Positions 17,437-26,089 of a stretch of 64,000 bases of DNA are shown here, piece by piece. The position numbers and the translations under genes are program-made. The notes under the pieces were generated by a model. That model was not told the origin of the DNA, made no database searches, and saw only the letters and a program-made list of their open reading frames with translations. Origin of the DNA: Lampropedia aestuarii (GTDB lineage Bacteria; Pseudomonadota; Gammaproteobacteria; Burkholderiales; Burkholderiaceae_C); contig NZ_SSWX01000009.1 of assembly GCF_004803635.1 (NCBI RefSeq), forward strand, positions 115,657 through 179,656, read 5' to 3'. Numbering within the stretch: the first letter of the stretch is position 1; each line of letters opens with the position of its first letter.

Positions 17437-18966
17437 TTAAGCCTTGTCGGTGGTGCTGTCTGCGGCCGGGCTGTTAGCGCTATGGACCACGCTGGGGCTA
17501 TTGAGGTGGCGGGCGGCCAAAAAGGCCAGCGCGCACAAGAGGCCCAGCACCACAAAGGTCTCGCCGAAGGCAGTAATGCGCTCTGGGCTGCTGTGTGGCA
17601 GGGCCAGTGAGTCGCCTTGCGCAGCAATGCGCCACTCCAGGATGACGCCGCACAAGCTCACGCCAATCACGCCGCCTAGCATGCGGATAAAGTTGATCAC
17701 GCTCGAGCCCTGCGAGATCAGCTCCTTCTTCAGCGGCCGCACTGCGACCAAATTCAGTGACGGCAAGATAAAGCCCAGACCGATGCGGCCAAAGGCGGTG
17801 ATCGCAATCAGCAAACCCATGCCGCTGCCCAGACGTACAAAATACATCAGCCCGAATGAGGCTGCCAGCACCCATAGGCCAACACCGACCAATAAGCGCG
17901 GTGACAGGCTATCGGCCATGCGCCCGGCAATCGCAATCGTGAAAGCCAGCACCAAGCCCGAGGGCAGCATGATCAAACCTACTTCAGAGGCGGAAAACTC
18001 CAGCCCCACCTGCATGAAAACTGGCAGCAAATAGGTCGAGCCAAACAAGGCCGTGCCGTAAATGAATGCGACGATGCAGCCCATGCAAAAGGTCTTGGAC
18101 TCAAACACCTTGAAGTCCATCAAAGGTGCATGCTGGTGGTGCACCAGGCGCTTTTGCCACCAGGTAAAGACCAGGCAGCAGATGAGTGCGACGCAGAGCA
18201 AGCCCAGCGCCGGCAACAGCCAGCCGTCATGCAGCCAGACCAAACCGTTGAGCAGACTGACAGTGCCGACGGTGACAATTACCAGGCTGCGCCACTCCAG
18301 TGCCTGGCCTTTGCGTGCGGCCACACCGCCTGGTGCGGTGATGGGGACAAAGCGCATCGCCACCCAAGCGCCGCCCAGGCAAAACGGCAGCACCATGTAA
18401 AAGATCGAACGCCAGCCCCACAAATCGATCAGAATGCCGCCCACCGTGGGGCCCAAGGCTGGGGCCAGCACCACGCCCATGCCAAACAAACCGCTAGCGC
18501 GGCCTTGCTGGTGTGGCGGAAACGCGTACAAGATGATGATCGCTGGAATCGGCTGTAGCACGCCGGCGGCAATGCCCTCGAGTATGCGGGCCAGCAGCAC
18601 CAAGTGGAAGTCGTGGGCCATGCCCCCCACAATGCCGCCTGCACCCAGCAGCAGCAGCATCGCAATATAAGTGCGCCGATACCCATAGCGCGACAGCAGC
18701 CAGGGCGTGGTCAGCATCGCCACTGTGCTGGCTGCCATGAAGGCCGAGCTGACCCATTGCGCGCGCTCCTGGCCCAGACCGAAATGGTGGCTGAGGTCAG
18801 GAATGGCGACGTTGACGACGGTGGATGACATCAGCGAGGCAATCGTGCCCACCATCAGGCTCAGTAAGAAGTACCAGCGGAAGGACTCGCCATACTGCGC
18901 CGTCAGCGCTTGCAGGCTGCCGGGCACGTGAGAGGCTGAGGCGTTGTCTGTCACGTTGTCTGTCAT
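17437..18966 (-). CDS. DHA2-family (EmrB/QacA-type) MFS drug exporter
   Basis: A 509-residue inner-membrane exporter with about 14 predicted hydrophobic segments, the DHA2 topology. The motif A region is LLSRYGYRRTYIAMLLLLGA, motif C is GVVLAPALGPTVGGILIDLW, and the early VVNVAIPDLSHHFGLG segment is typical of EmrB-type transporters. The ATG at 18966 (MTDNVTDNASASH) is chosen because the 75 residues upstream in frame look non-coding; an ATG at 18999 is an alternative. No EmrA partner gene is adjacent. The substrate is unknown. The promoter is probably in the divergent gap shared with rhlE. Confidence 0.9.
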   Translation of the reverse strand: MTDNVTDNASASHVPGSLQALTAQYGESFRWYFLLSLMVGTIASLMSSTVVNVAIPDLSHHFGLGQERAQWVSSAFMAASTVAMLTTPWLLSRYGYRRTYIAMLLLLGAGGIVGGMAHDFHLVLLARILEGIAAGVLQPIPAIIILYAFPPHQQGRASGLFGMGVVLAPALGPTVGGILIDLWGWRSIFYMVLPFCLGGAWVAMRFVPITAPGGVAARKGQALEWRSLVIVTVGTVSLLNGLVWLHDGWLLPALGLLCVALICCLVFTWWQKRLVHHQHAPLMDFKVFESKTFCMGCIVAFIYGTALFGSTYLLPVFMQVGLEFSASEVGLIMLPSGLVLAFTIAIAGRMADSLSPRLLVGVGLWVLAASFGLMYFVRLGSGMGLLIAITAFGRIGLGFILPSLNLVAVRPLKKELISQGSSVINFIRMLGGVIGVSLCGVILEWRIAAQGDSLALPHSSPERITAFGETFVVLGLLCALAFLAARHLNSPSVVHSANSPAADSTTDKA

Positions 18967-19336
18967 AGTGGGGCCGCTGTTGATCCTGAGAGATAGCATT
19001 CTTACGCAATTGTGCTGGGCTGTGCAGCTTTGTTTGTGTGCATGCGTGCGCAGGCATTTTTGAACTCTAAGAGCCTTGTGGGGCCATAAACAACGAAACA
19101 TTGCGCTGGGCGCCCTGAATGTTTGATAATGGGGGCTTGCTGCGACGCAGCAATTCAAACGAACTGGTGATACTGGTTTTGTGCTGAGCAAAAAGGCTTG
19201 CTGAAAGACAGGCGTTTTTATCCAATCAGGCAGCCATCATCGCGACGCGAAAATACCGGCGTGCGATGCGGGTGGCAGCCTGCCTGGGTTGAGTGACACT
19301 CAGTGCGTAATGCCTCAGCGCGTAATGCAAATCTAC
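18967..19336 (+). promoter_or_regulatory. Divergent gap with rhlE promoter and long structured leader
   Basis: No gene is seen in these 370 bases. A good promoter match for rhlE is TTGCGC (19101-19106), an 18-base spacer and GATAAT (19125-19130), which would leave a leader of about 200 bases. The leader starts with the hairpin GCTGC-GAC-GCAGC (19138-19150). It also carries CAGGCAG near 19228, complementary to CTGCCTG near 19280, so a folded leader is likely. Long leaders are common on RNA helicase genes under cold or autogenous control, but nothing here proves such control. Confidence 0.45.
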
Positions 19337-20818
19337 ATGAGCAAACAATTTTCTACTCTGATGCTGGCTGAGCCTATCCAGCGCGCAATTGCGGACATGG
19401 GCTATCAGGAAATGACTCCTATTCAGGAGCAGGCCATTCCGGTGGTGCTGGCGGGACAAGACGTGATGGGTGCGGCGCAAACGGGTACGGGCAAGACCGC
19501 GGCATTCTCCCTGCCGTTGCTGCAGCGCCTGCTCAAGCATGAGAACAGCTCGGCCTCGCCTGCGCGTCACCCGGTGCGCGCACTGATTTTGTTGCCTACG
19601 CGCGAGTTGGCCGACCAGGTGGCCAAGCAAGTGGCAGAATTTGCCAAGCACACCAAACTGCGCAGCGCCGTGGTGTTTGGCGGCATGGACATGAAGCCGC
19701 AAATTGCCGAGTTGAAAAGCGGCATCGAAGTCTTGGTCGCTACGCCAGGCCGTTTGCTGGACCATTTGGAGGCCAAGTCGGTGAGCTTGGCCCAGGTCGA
19801 ATATGTGGTGCTGGATGAGGCCGACCGCATGCTCGATATTGGCTTTTTGCCAGACTTGCAGCGCATCCTGTCGCATCTGCCTTCCAAGCGCACCACGCTG
19901 CTGTTTTCGGCCACCTTCTCGCCAGAGATCAAACGTTTGGCCGAAAGCTATTTGCAAAATCCGATCCTGATTGAAGTGGCGCGCGCCAATGCCACAAATG
20001 CCAGTATTGAGCAGAGCTTTTTCCGCGTGCGCGAAGACGACAAGTACCGCGCGCTGTTGCAGCTTTTCAATACGCACAATCGCCAGCAGGCCTTTGTATT
20101 TGTCAACAGCCGCGTGGGCTGTGGCCGCCTGGCTCGCGCGCTGGAGCGCCAAGGGGTACGCTCGGCTGCTTTGCATGGCGATAAAAGCCAGGACGAGCGT
20201 TTGAAGGCGCTGGATGCCTTCAAAGCCGGTGAGGTCGATTTGCTGATTTGCACCGACGTGGCCGCACGTGGCCTGGACATCAAGGACGTGCCTGCAGTCG
20301 TCAACTACGACGTGCCATTCCATGCCGAAGACTATGTGCACCGCATTGGCCGCACTGGCCGTGCTGGCGCATCTGGACTGGCCTTCACCCTGGTCACTGG
20401 CGCAGAAGAGCGCCAGTTGGCTGAAATTGGCAAACTGATTGGCAAGCAAATTACGCCAGAGAATCTGACTTTGGCCGCTGCTGCAGGCCGCGAAGAGCGG
20501 CGTGATCGCCATGAACGCAGTGACCGCCCAACTGCTGAACGCCGCGAAGCGCGTCAAGACAGCCCTGAGCGCGAGCGCCGCGAAGGCGGGCGCGATCGAC
20601 GCGAATCGACAGACCGTTCGCTGTCCTACCGCCGTGCCAGCAACGTCTCCAAAGACCCGTTGTTCAATGCCCCGTATGTGGCCAGCACCAGCGAGGTCGA
20701 GGCTGCTTGGGAAGTCAGCCCCAAAGCACCGCCAGCGCATGGCTCGCACCGCCGCTCAGGCAATATCAAGCCCAAAGCCAAAATTGCAGCCTTGCTCAGG
20801 CCGGCTGCCAACCGCTAA
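19337..20818 (+). CDS. rhlE: DEAD-box ATP-dependent RNA helicase RhlE
   Basis: A 493-residue DEAD-box helicase with all motifs: Q-motif region MTPIQEQAIP, motif I AQTGTGKT (residues 47-54), PTRELA, TPGRLLD, DEAD at 160-163, SAT, ARGLDI and HRIGRTGRAG. The C-terminus after about residue 390 is a charged Arg/Glu-rich tail (REERRDRHERSDR and similar), then a short basic end, as in RhlE proteins that act on ribosome assembly and mRNA turnover. The ATG at 19337 (MSKQFSTLML) is preferred to upstream in-frame starts because the family N-terminus begins here. Confidence 0.93.
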   Translation: MSKQFSTLMLAEPIQRAIADMGYQEMTPIQEQAIPVVLAGQDVMGAAQTGTGKTAAFSLPLLQRLLKHENSSASPARHPVRALILLPTRELADQVAKQVAEFAKHTKLRSAVVFGGMDMKPQIAELKSGIEVLVATPGRLLDHLEAKSVSLAQVEYVVLDEADRMLDIGFLPDLQRILSHLPSKRTTLLFSATFSPEIKRLAESYLQNPILIEVARANATNASIEQSFFRVREDDKYRALLQLFNTHNRQQAFVFVNSRVGCGRLARALERQGVRSAALHGDKSQDERLKALDAFKAGEVDLLICTDVAARGLDIKDVPAVVNYDVPFHAEDYVHRIGRTGRAGASGLAFTLVTGAEERQLAEIGKLIGKQITPENLTLAAAAGREERRDRHERSDRPTAERREARQDSPERERREGGRDRRESTDRSLSYRRASNVSKDPLFNAPYVASTSEVEAAWEVSPKAPPAHGSHRRSGNIKPKAKIAALLRPAANR

Positions 20819-20841
20819 GCAGCGCACAGGGCACCGTGCCA

Positions 20842-20861
20842 GCCGCTATCGTTGTAGCGGC
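20842..20861 (+). terminator. Hairpin downstream of rhlE
   Basis: GCCGCTA and TAGCGGC form a perfect 7-bp stem with a 6-base loop 23 bases after the rhlE stop. The following bases are not T-rich, so it could be a weak terminator or 3' stabiliser. Confidence 0.35.
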
Positions 20862-21086
20862 CAAGGCCGGCTGCAAAGGGGCGCTCTTCTTTTCGACATC
20901 ATCGCTGTGACTGCAGGTTCTCAGCAGGCTTCAGTGCTGCTGGTGGCTTGCGCTGGCACATGCTGACTGCTGTGCAGCCGGTGGCCGTTCCGGTTAGACT
21001 TTGCCGCCTGCTGCTTAGACCCAGCGCGCCAGTCTATGCGCGCTGCCTGCGGCAAGCCTCTGCGATTTTTCGACTGTGAACCCACC

Positions 21087-22421
21087 ATGTCTGTTGAGCA
21101 GCCTTCTTCTGACGCCGCGCCCAATTCTGCTGCCAATTCACCCGCCTCCCCAGCTGCTGCAGCTGCTTCCAGTGCCGAGCCAGCGCAACAAATAGGGGTG
21201 ATGAAAGCGCCTGGTTTTCTGGCATTTTTACTCGCGCGTCTGGCCTCGGTGCTGGCAATGCACATGCAGGCCGTGGTCGTGGCCTGGCAGGTGTATGACA
21301 TCACGCAGGACGCGATGTCCTTGGCTTATGTCGGGCTGGCGCAGTTTTTGCCGATGTTGCTGCTGTTGGTGCCTGCCGGTGATTTGATTGACCGCTTCAG
21401 TCGCAAAACCATTTTGGCGCTCAGCTGGGGTGTCAGCGCGCTCTGCAGCGCCATGCTGTGGTTTTTGGCCAGCTATCCGCAGAACGGCGTCGGCTGGATT
21501 TATGTGGTGCTGATGCTGTTTGGCTGCAGCAGGGCATTTACCGGACCAGCCTTGCAGAGCTTGTTGCCACAGCTGGTGCCACGCGCGCAGCTGGCGCAAG
21601 CGCTGGCCACCAATGGCATGCTGATGCGTGCCTCGACCATTGGTGGGCCAATGATGGGTGGCTTTCTTTACAAGTATGGCGGCGCGATGACCTATGCGGT
21701 GTGCTTTGCCTGCTTTGTGCTGGCCTTGCTGCTGCTGACCCGCGTGGCGGTGCTGTATGCCAATACCAAGCCGTTGGCCGCTGGCACCGCCGGTGGCTTG
21801 CTGCAGATGTGGCAGCGCTTTGGTGCGGGCGTGCAGTTCATTCGCAAGCACCCGATTATCCTGGGCACGATCTCGCTGGATTTGTTTGCGGTCTTGCTCG
21901 GCGGGGTCGTGGCCTTGCTGCCTATTTATGCGAAAGATGTGCTCCATGTCGGCCCTGAAGGCCTTGGTTTGCTGCGCAGTGCAATGGGCGTTGGTGAAAT
22001 TGCGATGGGCTTGTATTTGGCGCGTAAGCCCTTCAACCACCACGTCGGCATGACCATGTTCACAGCGGTGGCGGTATTTGGCCTGGCCAATCTGGTGTTC
22101 TCACTCTCTTCGCTGTTTTGGCTCTCGTTTGCGGCTTTGCTGGTTGCAGGTGCGGCTGATATGGTCAGTGTCTATATTCGCTCGGCCCTAGTGCAGTTCT
22201 CTACGCCTGATGCAATGCGTGGCCGGGTCAATGCGGTCAATATGCTGTTTGTCGGCTCATCCAACGAGCTGGGTGAATTTCGCGCAGGCACCAGTGCCGC
22301 CTGGTTCGGTGCCGTGCCAGCTGCGGTGCTGGGCAGCGTCGGTACGGTCGCGGTTGTGGGCTTGTGGATGTGGCGCTTTCCCTCCTTGCGCCGTGTGAAA
22401 AAATTCGAAGACGCGGCCTAA
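21087..22421 (+). CDS. MFS transporter (EntS/enterobactin-exporter-like group)
   Basis: A 444-residue major facilitator with about 11-12 hydrophobic segments. The N-terminal 45 residues are a soluble Ala/Ser/Pro-rich stretch, followed by FLARLASVLAMHMQAVVVAWQVYDIT, LVPAGDLIDRFSRKTIL (motif A) and RAFTGPALQSLLPQLVPRAQL. This fits the MFS_3 group that includes EntS and many uncharacterised exporters. The ATG at 21087 is chosen over an upstream in-frame start, which would add a Cys-rich, unsupported 17 residues. No siderophore genes are nearby, so the substrate is unknown. Confidence 0.88.
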   Translation: MSVEQPSSDAAPNSAANSPASPAAAAASSAEPAQQIGVMKAPGFLAFLLARLASVLAMHMQAVVVAWQVYDITQDAMSLAYVGLAQFLPMLLLLVPAGDLIDRFSRKTILALSWGVSALCSAMLWFLASYPQNGVGWIYVVLMLFGCSRAFTGPALQSLLPQLVPRAQLAQALATNGMLMRASTIGGPMMGGFLYKYGGAMTYAVCFACFVLALLLLTRVAVLYANTKPLAAGTAGGLLQMWQRFGAGVQFIRKHPIILGTISLDLFAVLLGGVVALLPIYAKDVLHVGPEGLGLLRSAMGVGEIAMGLYLARKPFNHHVGMTMFTAVAVFGLANLVFSLSSLFWLSFAALLVAGAADMVSVYIRSALVQFSTPDAMRGRVNAVNMLFVGSSNELGEFRAGTSAAWFGAVPAAVLGSVGTVAVVGLWMWRFPSLRRVKKFEDAA

Positions 22422-22537
22422 AACCGGCTCAATCTCCTTGCGGATTTGGCCTTGCACGACGCGGTGGCAATGGTCAACATTCTCTTCAATCGCCTGCACA
22501 ATAATGGCCATTTCCCCACGTTCGCTTCTTACCGCAT

Positions 22538-23473
22538 ATGAGCATCAGCCACTACATCAAGGAAATCGGCCGTGGCAAACATGGCGCGCGTGCGCTCAGC
22601 CGTGAGCAGGCGCAAGACCTGTTTGGCCAGGTATTGGACCGCAGCGTGACTGACCTGGAAATTGGCGCGTTTTGTCTGGCCATGCGCATCAAGGCTGAAA
22701 CCACTGAGGAAATGCTGGGTTTTCTCGATGCGACGCGGCAACGCACGCATTTGATTGGTGCTTCTGACGGGGGCCGCGCCACGGTAGTGATTCCCAGCTA
22801 CAACGGCGCGCGCAAAGCCCCAGCGCTGACGCCTTTGCTGGCGCTGCTCTTGGTGCGAGCGGGTTGCCGTGTGGTGGTGCACGGCGTGTCCGAGGACCCG
22901 GCGCGCACCACCAGCGCTCAAGTACTGGCTGCGCTGGGTATTGGGGCGTTGACAGATGTCACACAGGTCAAGGACGATGTGCTGAACTACCTGCCCATTG
23001 AGGTGTTGTCACCCGCGCTTGCGCAATTATTGGCGGTGCGCCGCGTCGTGGGCTTGCGCAATAGCGCCCACAGCCTGGTGAAGCTGATGAACCCCTGCGC
23101 TGGCCCTGCGCTGGTGATTGGCAGCTACACCCATGCCGAGTACCTGGTGTCCATGGACGCGGTGTATTTGGCTGCTGGAGCTGATGCGCTGCTGCTGCGC
23201 GGCATCGATGGCGAAGCCGTGGCCGATGGCCGGCGTTTTCAGCATATCGATGCCTACCACGCAGGCGAAAAACACAATCTGCAGCTGGCGCAGACGGGCC
23301 CTATATCTGCGCTGCCAGACTGGCCTGCCGATCTGGGCGCTGCGGCAACTGCGGCCTATATCCAGCAGGTTTTGAGCGGAACCCAGCCGGTGCCAGCGCC
23401 GATTGCCGCGCAAGTGGGCCATGTGTTGCAGTGGTTCAGCCGTATCCCAGGTTTGGGCCGCGTCACGGTTTAA
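22538..23473 (+). CDS. ybiB: DNA-binding protein YbiB (TrpD2-like, anthranilate phosphoribosyltransferase fold)
   Basis: A 311-residue protein of the YbiB/TrpD2 family. The start MSISHYIKEIGRGKHGARAL, followed by LSREQAQDLFGQVLDRSVTDLEIGAF and FLDATRQRTHL, matches that family. The fold is that of anthranilate phosphoribosyltransferase, but E. coli YbiB binds DNA non-specifically and is linked to the SOS response. It lacks the tryptophan operon context, which supports YbiB over TrpD. It is convergent with tam, 18 bases apart. Confidence 0.88.
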   Translation: MSISHYIKEIGRGKHGARALSREQAQDLFGQVLDRSVTDLEIGAFCLAMRIKAETTEEMLGFLDATRQRTHLIGASDGGRATVVIPSYNGARKAPALTPLLALLLVRAGCRVVVHGVSEDPARTTSAQVLAALGIGALTDVTQVKDDVLNYLPIEVLSPALAQLLAVRRVVGLRNSAHSLVKLMNPCAGPALVIGSYTHAEYLVSMDAVYLAAGADALLLRGIDGEAVADGRRFQHIDAYHAGEKHNLQLAQTGPISALPDWPADLGAAATAAYIQQVLSGTQPVPAPIAAQVGHVLQWFSRIPGLGRVTV

Positions 23474-23491
23474 AACCTGTCTACCACTGGT

Positions 23492-24253
23492 TCAGCGCGT
23501 GGCGACCATGAACAGGCGTGGAAAAGGCAGCAACACGCTGCCATCGGCCAACGCCGGGTATTCTTGTGCAATCGCCTGCAAATAGTCCGCCAGGAATGCT
23601 TGCTGCGCATCGCTTGTCAGCGCCGCCAAATAGGGGCGCAGCGCTGAGCCCTTGAACCATTGGACAATGGCCTGGTGATTGTGCAGTGGATGAAAGTAGG
23701 TGGTGCGCCAGATATCGACCTGTGCGCACAGCGGTTTGAGCAGGCTGTAATACCACTGCGCAGGGTGCCGGTCAGGATGGCGCGCTGCGCCAATGCGATC
23801 GGCCCATTTGCTGCTGGCGGCGATCTCGCGGGCGATGCGGTGCGATGGCTCCATCATATTGTCCGGTGTTTGTACTGCCAGGCAGCCACCGACTTTGAGT
23901 TGTGCAATCAGGCGGGGGTACAGCGTGTTGTGGTCATTGAGCCATTGCAGCGAGGCATTGGCGAGAATCACATCGACCGGCTGGGCCGGCTGCCACTCGG
24001 CGATATCGGCCAGCTCAAACTGCAGGCCGGGTAAGCGTGCACGCGCAGCTTCAACCATGTCGGGCGAGCTGTCCAGGCCCGCAATCGCGGCTGACGCAAA
24101 GCGCTGGGCCAGCACTTCGGTCGAGTTACCGGGGCCGCAGCCCAGATCGACCGCCATGCCTATCTGGTGCAGTGGGATGGCATTGACCAAATCACGAACC
24201 GGGCGGGTGCGCTCGGTTTCGAAACTGCTGTAGAGCTGCGCTGACCATGTCAT
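23492..24253 (-). CDS. tam: Trans-aconitate 2-methyltransferase
   Basis: A 253-residue SAM-dependent methyltransferase that methylates trans-aconitate, a by-product that inhibits aconitase. The start MTWSAQLYSSFETERTRPVRDL and the SAM motif AVDLGCGPGNSTEVLA are characteristic of Tam, as are the later DVILANASLQWLNDH and VQTPDNMMEPSH segments. AAGG precedes the ATG by about eight bases. Length is normal. It stands alone on the minus strand with the thioesterase upstream. Confidence 0.93.
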   Translation of the reverse strand: MTWSAQLYSSFETERTRPVRDLVNAIPLHQIGMAVDLGCGPGNSTEVLAQRFASAAIAGLDSSPDMVEAARARLPGLQFELADIAEWQPAQPVDVILANASLQWLNDHNTLYPRLIAQLKVGGCLAVQTPDNMMEPSHRIAREIAASSKWADRIGAARHPDRHPAQWYYSLLKPLCAQVDIWRTTYFHPLHNHQAIVQWFKGSALRPYLAALTSDAQQAFLADYLQAIAQEYPALADGSVLLPFPRLFMVATR

Positions 24254-24367
24254 GAAAGAGCCTTGTTGTCAGTGATGGGGCCTGACATTGTAGGCACACT
24301 GCCGTCGCCGTGCCGTTGGCCTACGACTGCCCAGCACTGCCAGTCTGCGCGCGCAGTAGGGCCAAGC

Positions 24368-24793
24368 TCAGCGTCCCTCGCCCAAAATCGCCATCGTGAT
24401 GCGCGAGACGCAGATCAGCTTGCCCGCCTCGTCTGTGATGTCGATCTGCCATACATGGGTGGTGCGGCCAATGTGCACGGCGCGGGTCGTGCCGGTTACC
24501 CAGCCCGACGTGACTGGGCGCAAATGGTTGGCATTGATATCCAGGCCGACTGCATGGTGGCCTTCTGGCGCGGCGTAGTAGGCAGCCATTGAGCCCAGGG
24601 TTTCAGCCAGCACAACGCTGCAGCCGCCATGCAGCAAACCAAAAGGCTGCTTGGTGCGGGCATCGACCGGCATTCTGGCGCGTAGGAAGTCTTCGCCAAT
24701 CTCAAGCACTTCAATGCCCAAATGCGACACAGCGGTGTTCGCGTGGCTTTGCTGCATCAGGTCTTTGTTCAGGGGTTTTTTCCACAGGGTCAT
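24368..24793 (-). CDS. Hotdog-fold acyl-CoA thioesterase (PaaI/MenI family)
   Basis: A 141-residue hotdog thioesterase. The motif PFGLLHGGCSVVLAETLGSMAA holds the catalytic glutamate typical of the PaaI/YdiI/MenI group, and ITDEAGKLICVSRITMAIL is the usual end. The ATG at 24793 (MTLWKKPLNKDLMQQ) is preferred to a TTG three codons upstream. The group includes 1,4-dihydroxy-2-naphthoyl-CoA and aromatic acyl-CoA thioesterases; since menaquinone genes are not visible, the substrate is left open. Confidence 0.9.
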   Translation of the reverse strand: MTLWKKPLNKDLMQQSHANTAVSHLGIEVLEIGEDFLRARMPVDARTKQPFGLLHGGCSVVLAETLGSMAAYYAAPEGHHAVGLDINANHLRPVTSGWVTGTTRAVHIGRTTHVWQIDITDEAGKLICVSRITMAILGEGR

Positions 24794-25062
24794 GGCCGGC
24801 AATTGTCAGTGAGTGTACAGAAATGGGAGGGTGCAACCACGGCTGCATAGCAATGGCTGTTGGCGCATCCGATGCAAGACAATGGGTTACGCCACCCAGC
24901 TGCATTGCACAGGCGCGCAATGCAGCTCAGGCATTGTAGGGCGCAGTGCGTGTTTTGAATGTCCCGTTGGTGCAGCCTGTGGCAGCTGCACGCTAGAGTG
25001 GCAGCAAGGCTCTGAGAGCCTGGTGCGACGGCGAAGAAAGCGCTGAGCTGGCGAAGTAGAGG
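24794..25062. other. Structured intergenic region with three stem-loops
   Basis: No gene is convincing in this stretch. Three perfect inverted repeats lie within 125 bases: AGCTGCATTGC/GCAATGCAGCT (24898-24927, 8-base loop), GTGCAGC/GCTGCAC (24970-24991) and AGGCTC/GAGCCT (25007-25021). None has a T run. The region may hold a small RNA or a 3' structure of the stress protein mRNA, which ends at 25063 on the minus strand. Confidence 0.4.
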
Positions 25063-25569
25063 CTAGAGCAGCGTCGGAGGGATGCTTGGTGGCTCTGGTT
25101 TTTTTGCTGCAGTATTGGCCGAGTCCGCATGGCGCACGACCAGCACCGGCACGTGCACCGAGCCCAGTACGCGGTCGGTGGTGCTGCCCAGCAAGAATTT
25201 CTCCAGACCAGAGCGGCCATGCGAGGCCATGATGATCAGGGAAATATCGCGCTCTTGCACCACTTGCGAGATGGTGTTTTGCACGATCGAGCCTTCCAGC
25301 GACAAGGTTTCCACCGGGATATTGTCGGCCTCTAGCAGTGTGCGTGCCTGTTGCAATGCCTGCTGGGCTTGTTCACTTGATTCGGCTACATACTGCGCTT
25401 GGCCATAAGCCAGATCCGTGCCAATGCCCGTGAATGGGTAGGGGTCGACCACGTACAAAACCAGCACCGAGCTGCCAAATGCCTTGGCGATGGCTTTTGC
25501 ATGGTGTACGGCGCAAAAAGATGTTTCGGTACCATCAATGGGCACCATGATGTGGGCATAGTTGGGCAT
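25063..25569 (-). CDS. Universal stress protein, UspA family
   Basis: A 168-residue single-domain universal stress protein. It opens with HIMVPIDGTETSFCAVHHA and carries the ATP-binding pattern G-2x-G-9x-G-S/T as SHGRSGLEKFLLGSTTDRV, so it is of the nucleotide-binding type. A strong AGGAGG lies eight bases before the ATG. The C-terminus has a Pro/Lys-rich extra tail. A terminal-inverted-repeat element begins 40 bases upstream of the start, so the gene's promoter lies within or close to that element. Confidence 0.93.
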   Translation of the reverse strand: MPNYAHIMVPIDGTETSFCAVHHAKAIAKAFGSSVLVLYVVDPYPFTGIGTDLAYGQAQYVAESSEQAQQALQQARTLLEADNIPVETLSLEGSIVQNTISQVVQERDISLIIMASHGRSGLEKFLLGSTTDRVLGSVHVPVLVVRHADSANTAAKKPEPPSIPPTLL

Positions 25570-25608
25570 TGCTGAACCTCCTGCCAGTGGATTGAGAAGA
25601 ATGCGGTC

Positions 25609-25799
25609 TTAGAACCTGTTTACGATCTTTTCGCAGTAGCGCAAGACACACAAAAGAGGCTGTGCAAGGCGCCTGTTGCAGCTAATACGTCTGTATGAGC
25701 ACAACTGGCAACGCCGCAATGCGTTTTTTGGGACTTGCACCTCCTTATCGTGTGTAGGCTCCAACCTGGTCTGCGTCGAGATGATGAACAGGCTTCTCA
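25609..25799. repeat. Terminal-inverted-repeat element, copy 1 (about 191 bp)
   Basis: The left end, TTAGAACCTGTTTACGATC onward (25609-25636), and the right end (25771-25799) are imperfect inverted repeats of about 28 bases, each ending inward with CGCAG or CTGCG. The interior contains GGCAACGC, AATGCG and TTTTTTG in the same order as in the reverse complement of the element at 46747-46966, so the two are homologous, with an insertion or deletion between them. There is no coding sequence inside. The size and ends fit a MITE-like or REP-like non-autonomous repeat. Confidence 0.65.
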
Positions 25800-25977
25800 G
25801 GACTATGGTGCCATAGTAGCGCGATTTTGCTGTTCAGTGCATGGCGATATCCATCATATGGCCAGAGCAAGGCAGCCAAGCAGCAATGTCAGTTGGCCTA
25901 GTGATGGCCTTTACACGCCGTTTACTTTAGACCACATACAAGCGTCGCATGAGGTTGGGCACAATGGCGGCCAGATC

Positions 25978-26029
25978 AGAGCCTGCTCAAAATCAACGCG
26001 TCTGCGCGGAGATGATGAGCAGGCTCTTA
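25978..26029. repeat. Short hairpin form of the terminal-repeat family
   Basis: AGAGCCTGCTCA (25978-25989) and TGAGCAGGCTCT (26016-26027) are a perfect 12-bp inverted repeat with a 26-base loop. The right half, CTGCGCGGAGATGATGAG (26002 on), followed by CAGGCTCTTA, matches the right end of the 25609-25799 element, so this looks like a collapsed copy with little or no interior. It lies 60 bases before macA and could affect that gene's transcription. The rest of the gap from 25800 to 25977 shows nothing I can identify. Confidence 0.55.
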
Positions 26030-26089
26030 GAACTTGCAGATGTGTTTTGACATCTCATCCCATTATTTGTATCTACTCACGAGATTACT

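Noticed and set aside
18967..19191. Upstream extension of the DHA2 exporter
   Set aside because: The extra 75 residues are Cys/His-rich and unlike any transporter N-terminus.
19226..20749. Minus-strand open frame of 507 codons opposite rhlE
   Set aside because: Shadow of the helicase gene, which has every DEAD-box motif.
24813..25046. Plus-strand open frame of 77 codons in the hairpin cluster
   Set aside because: The hairpins fall inside the frame, the product is Cys/Arg-rich without a known pattern, and there is no ribosome site.
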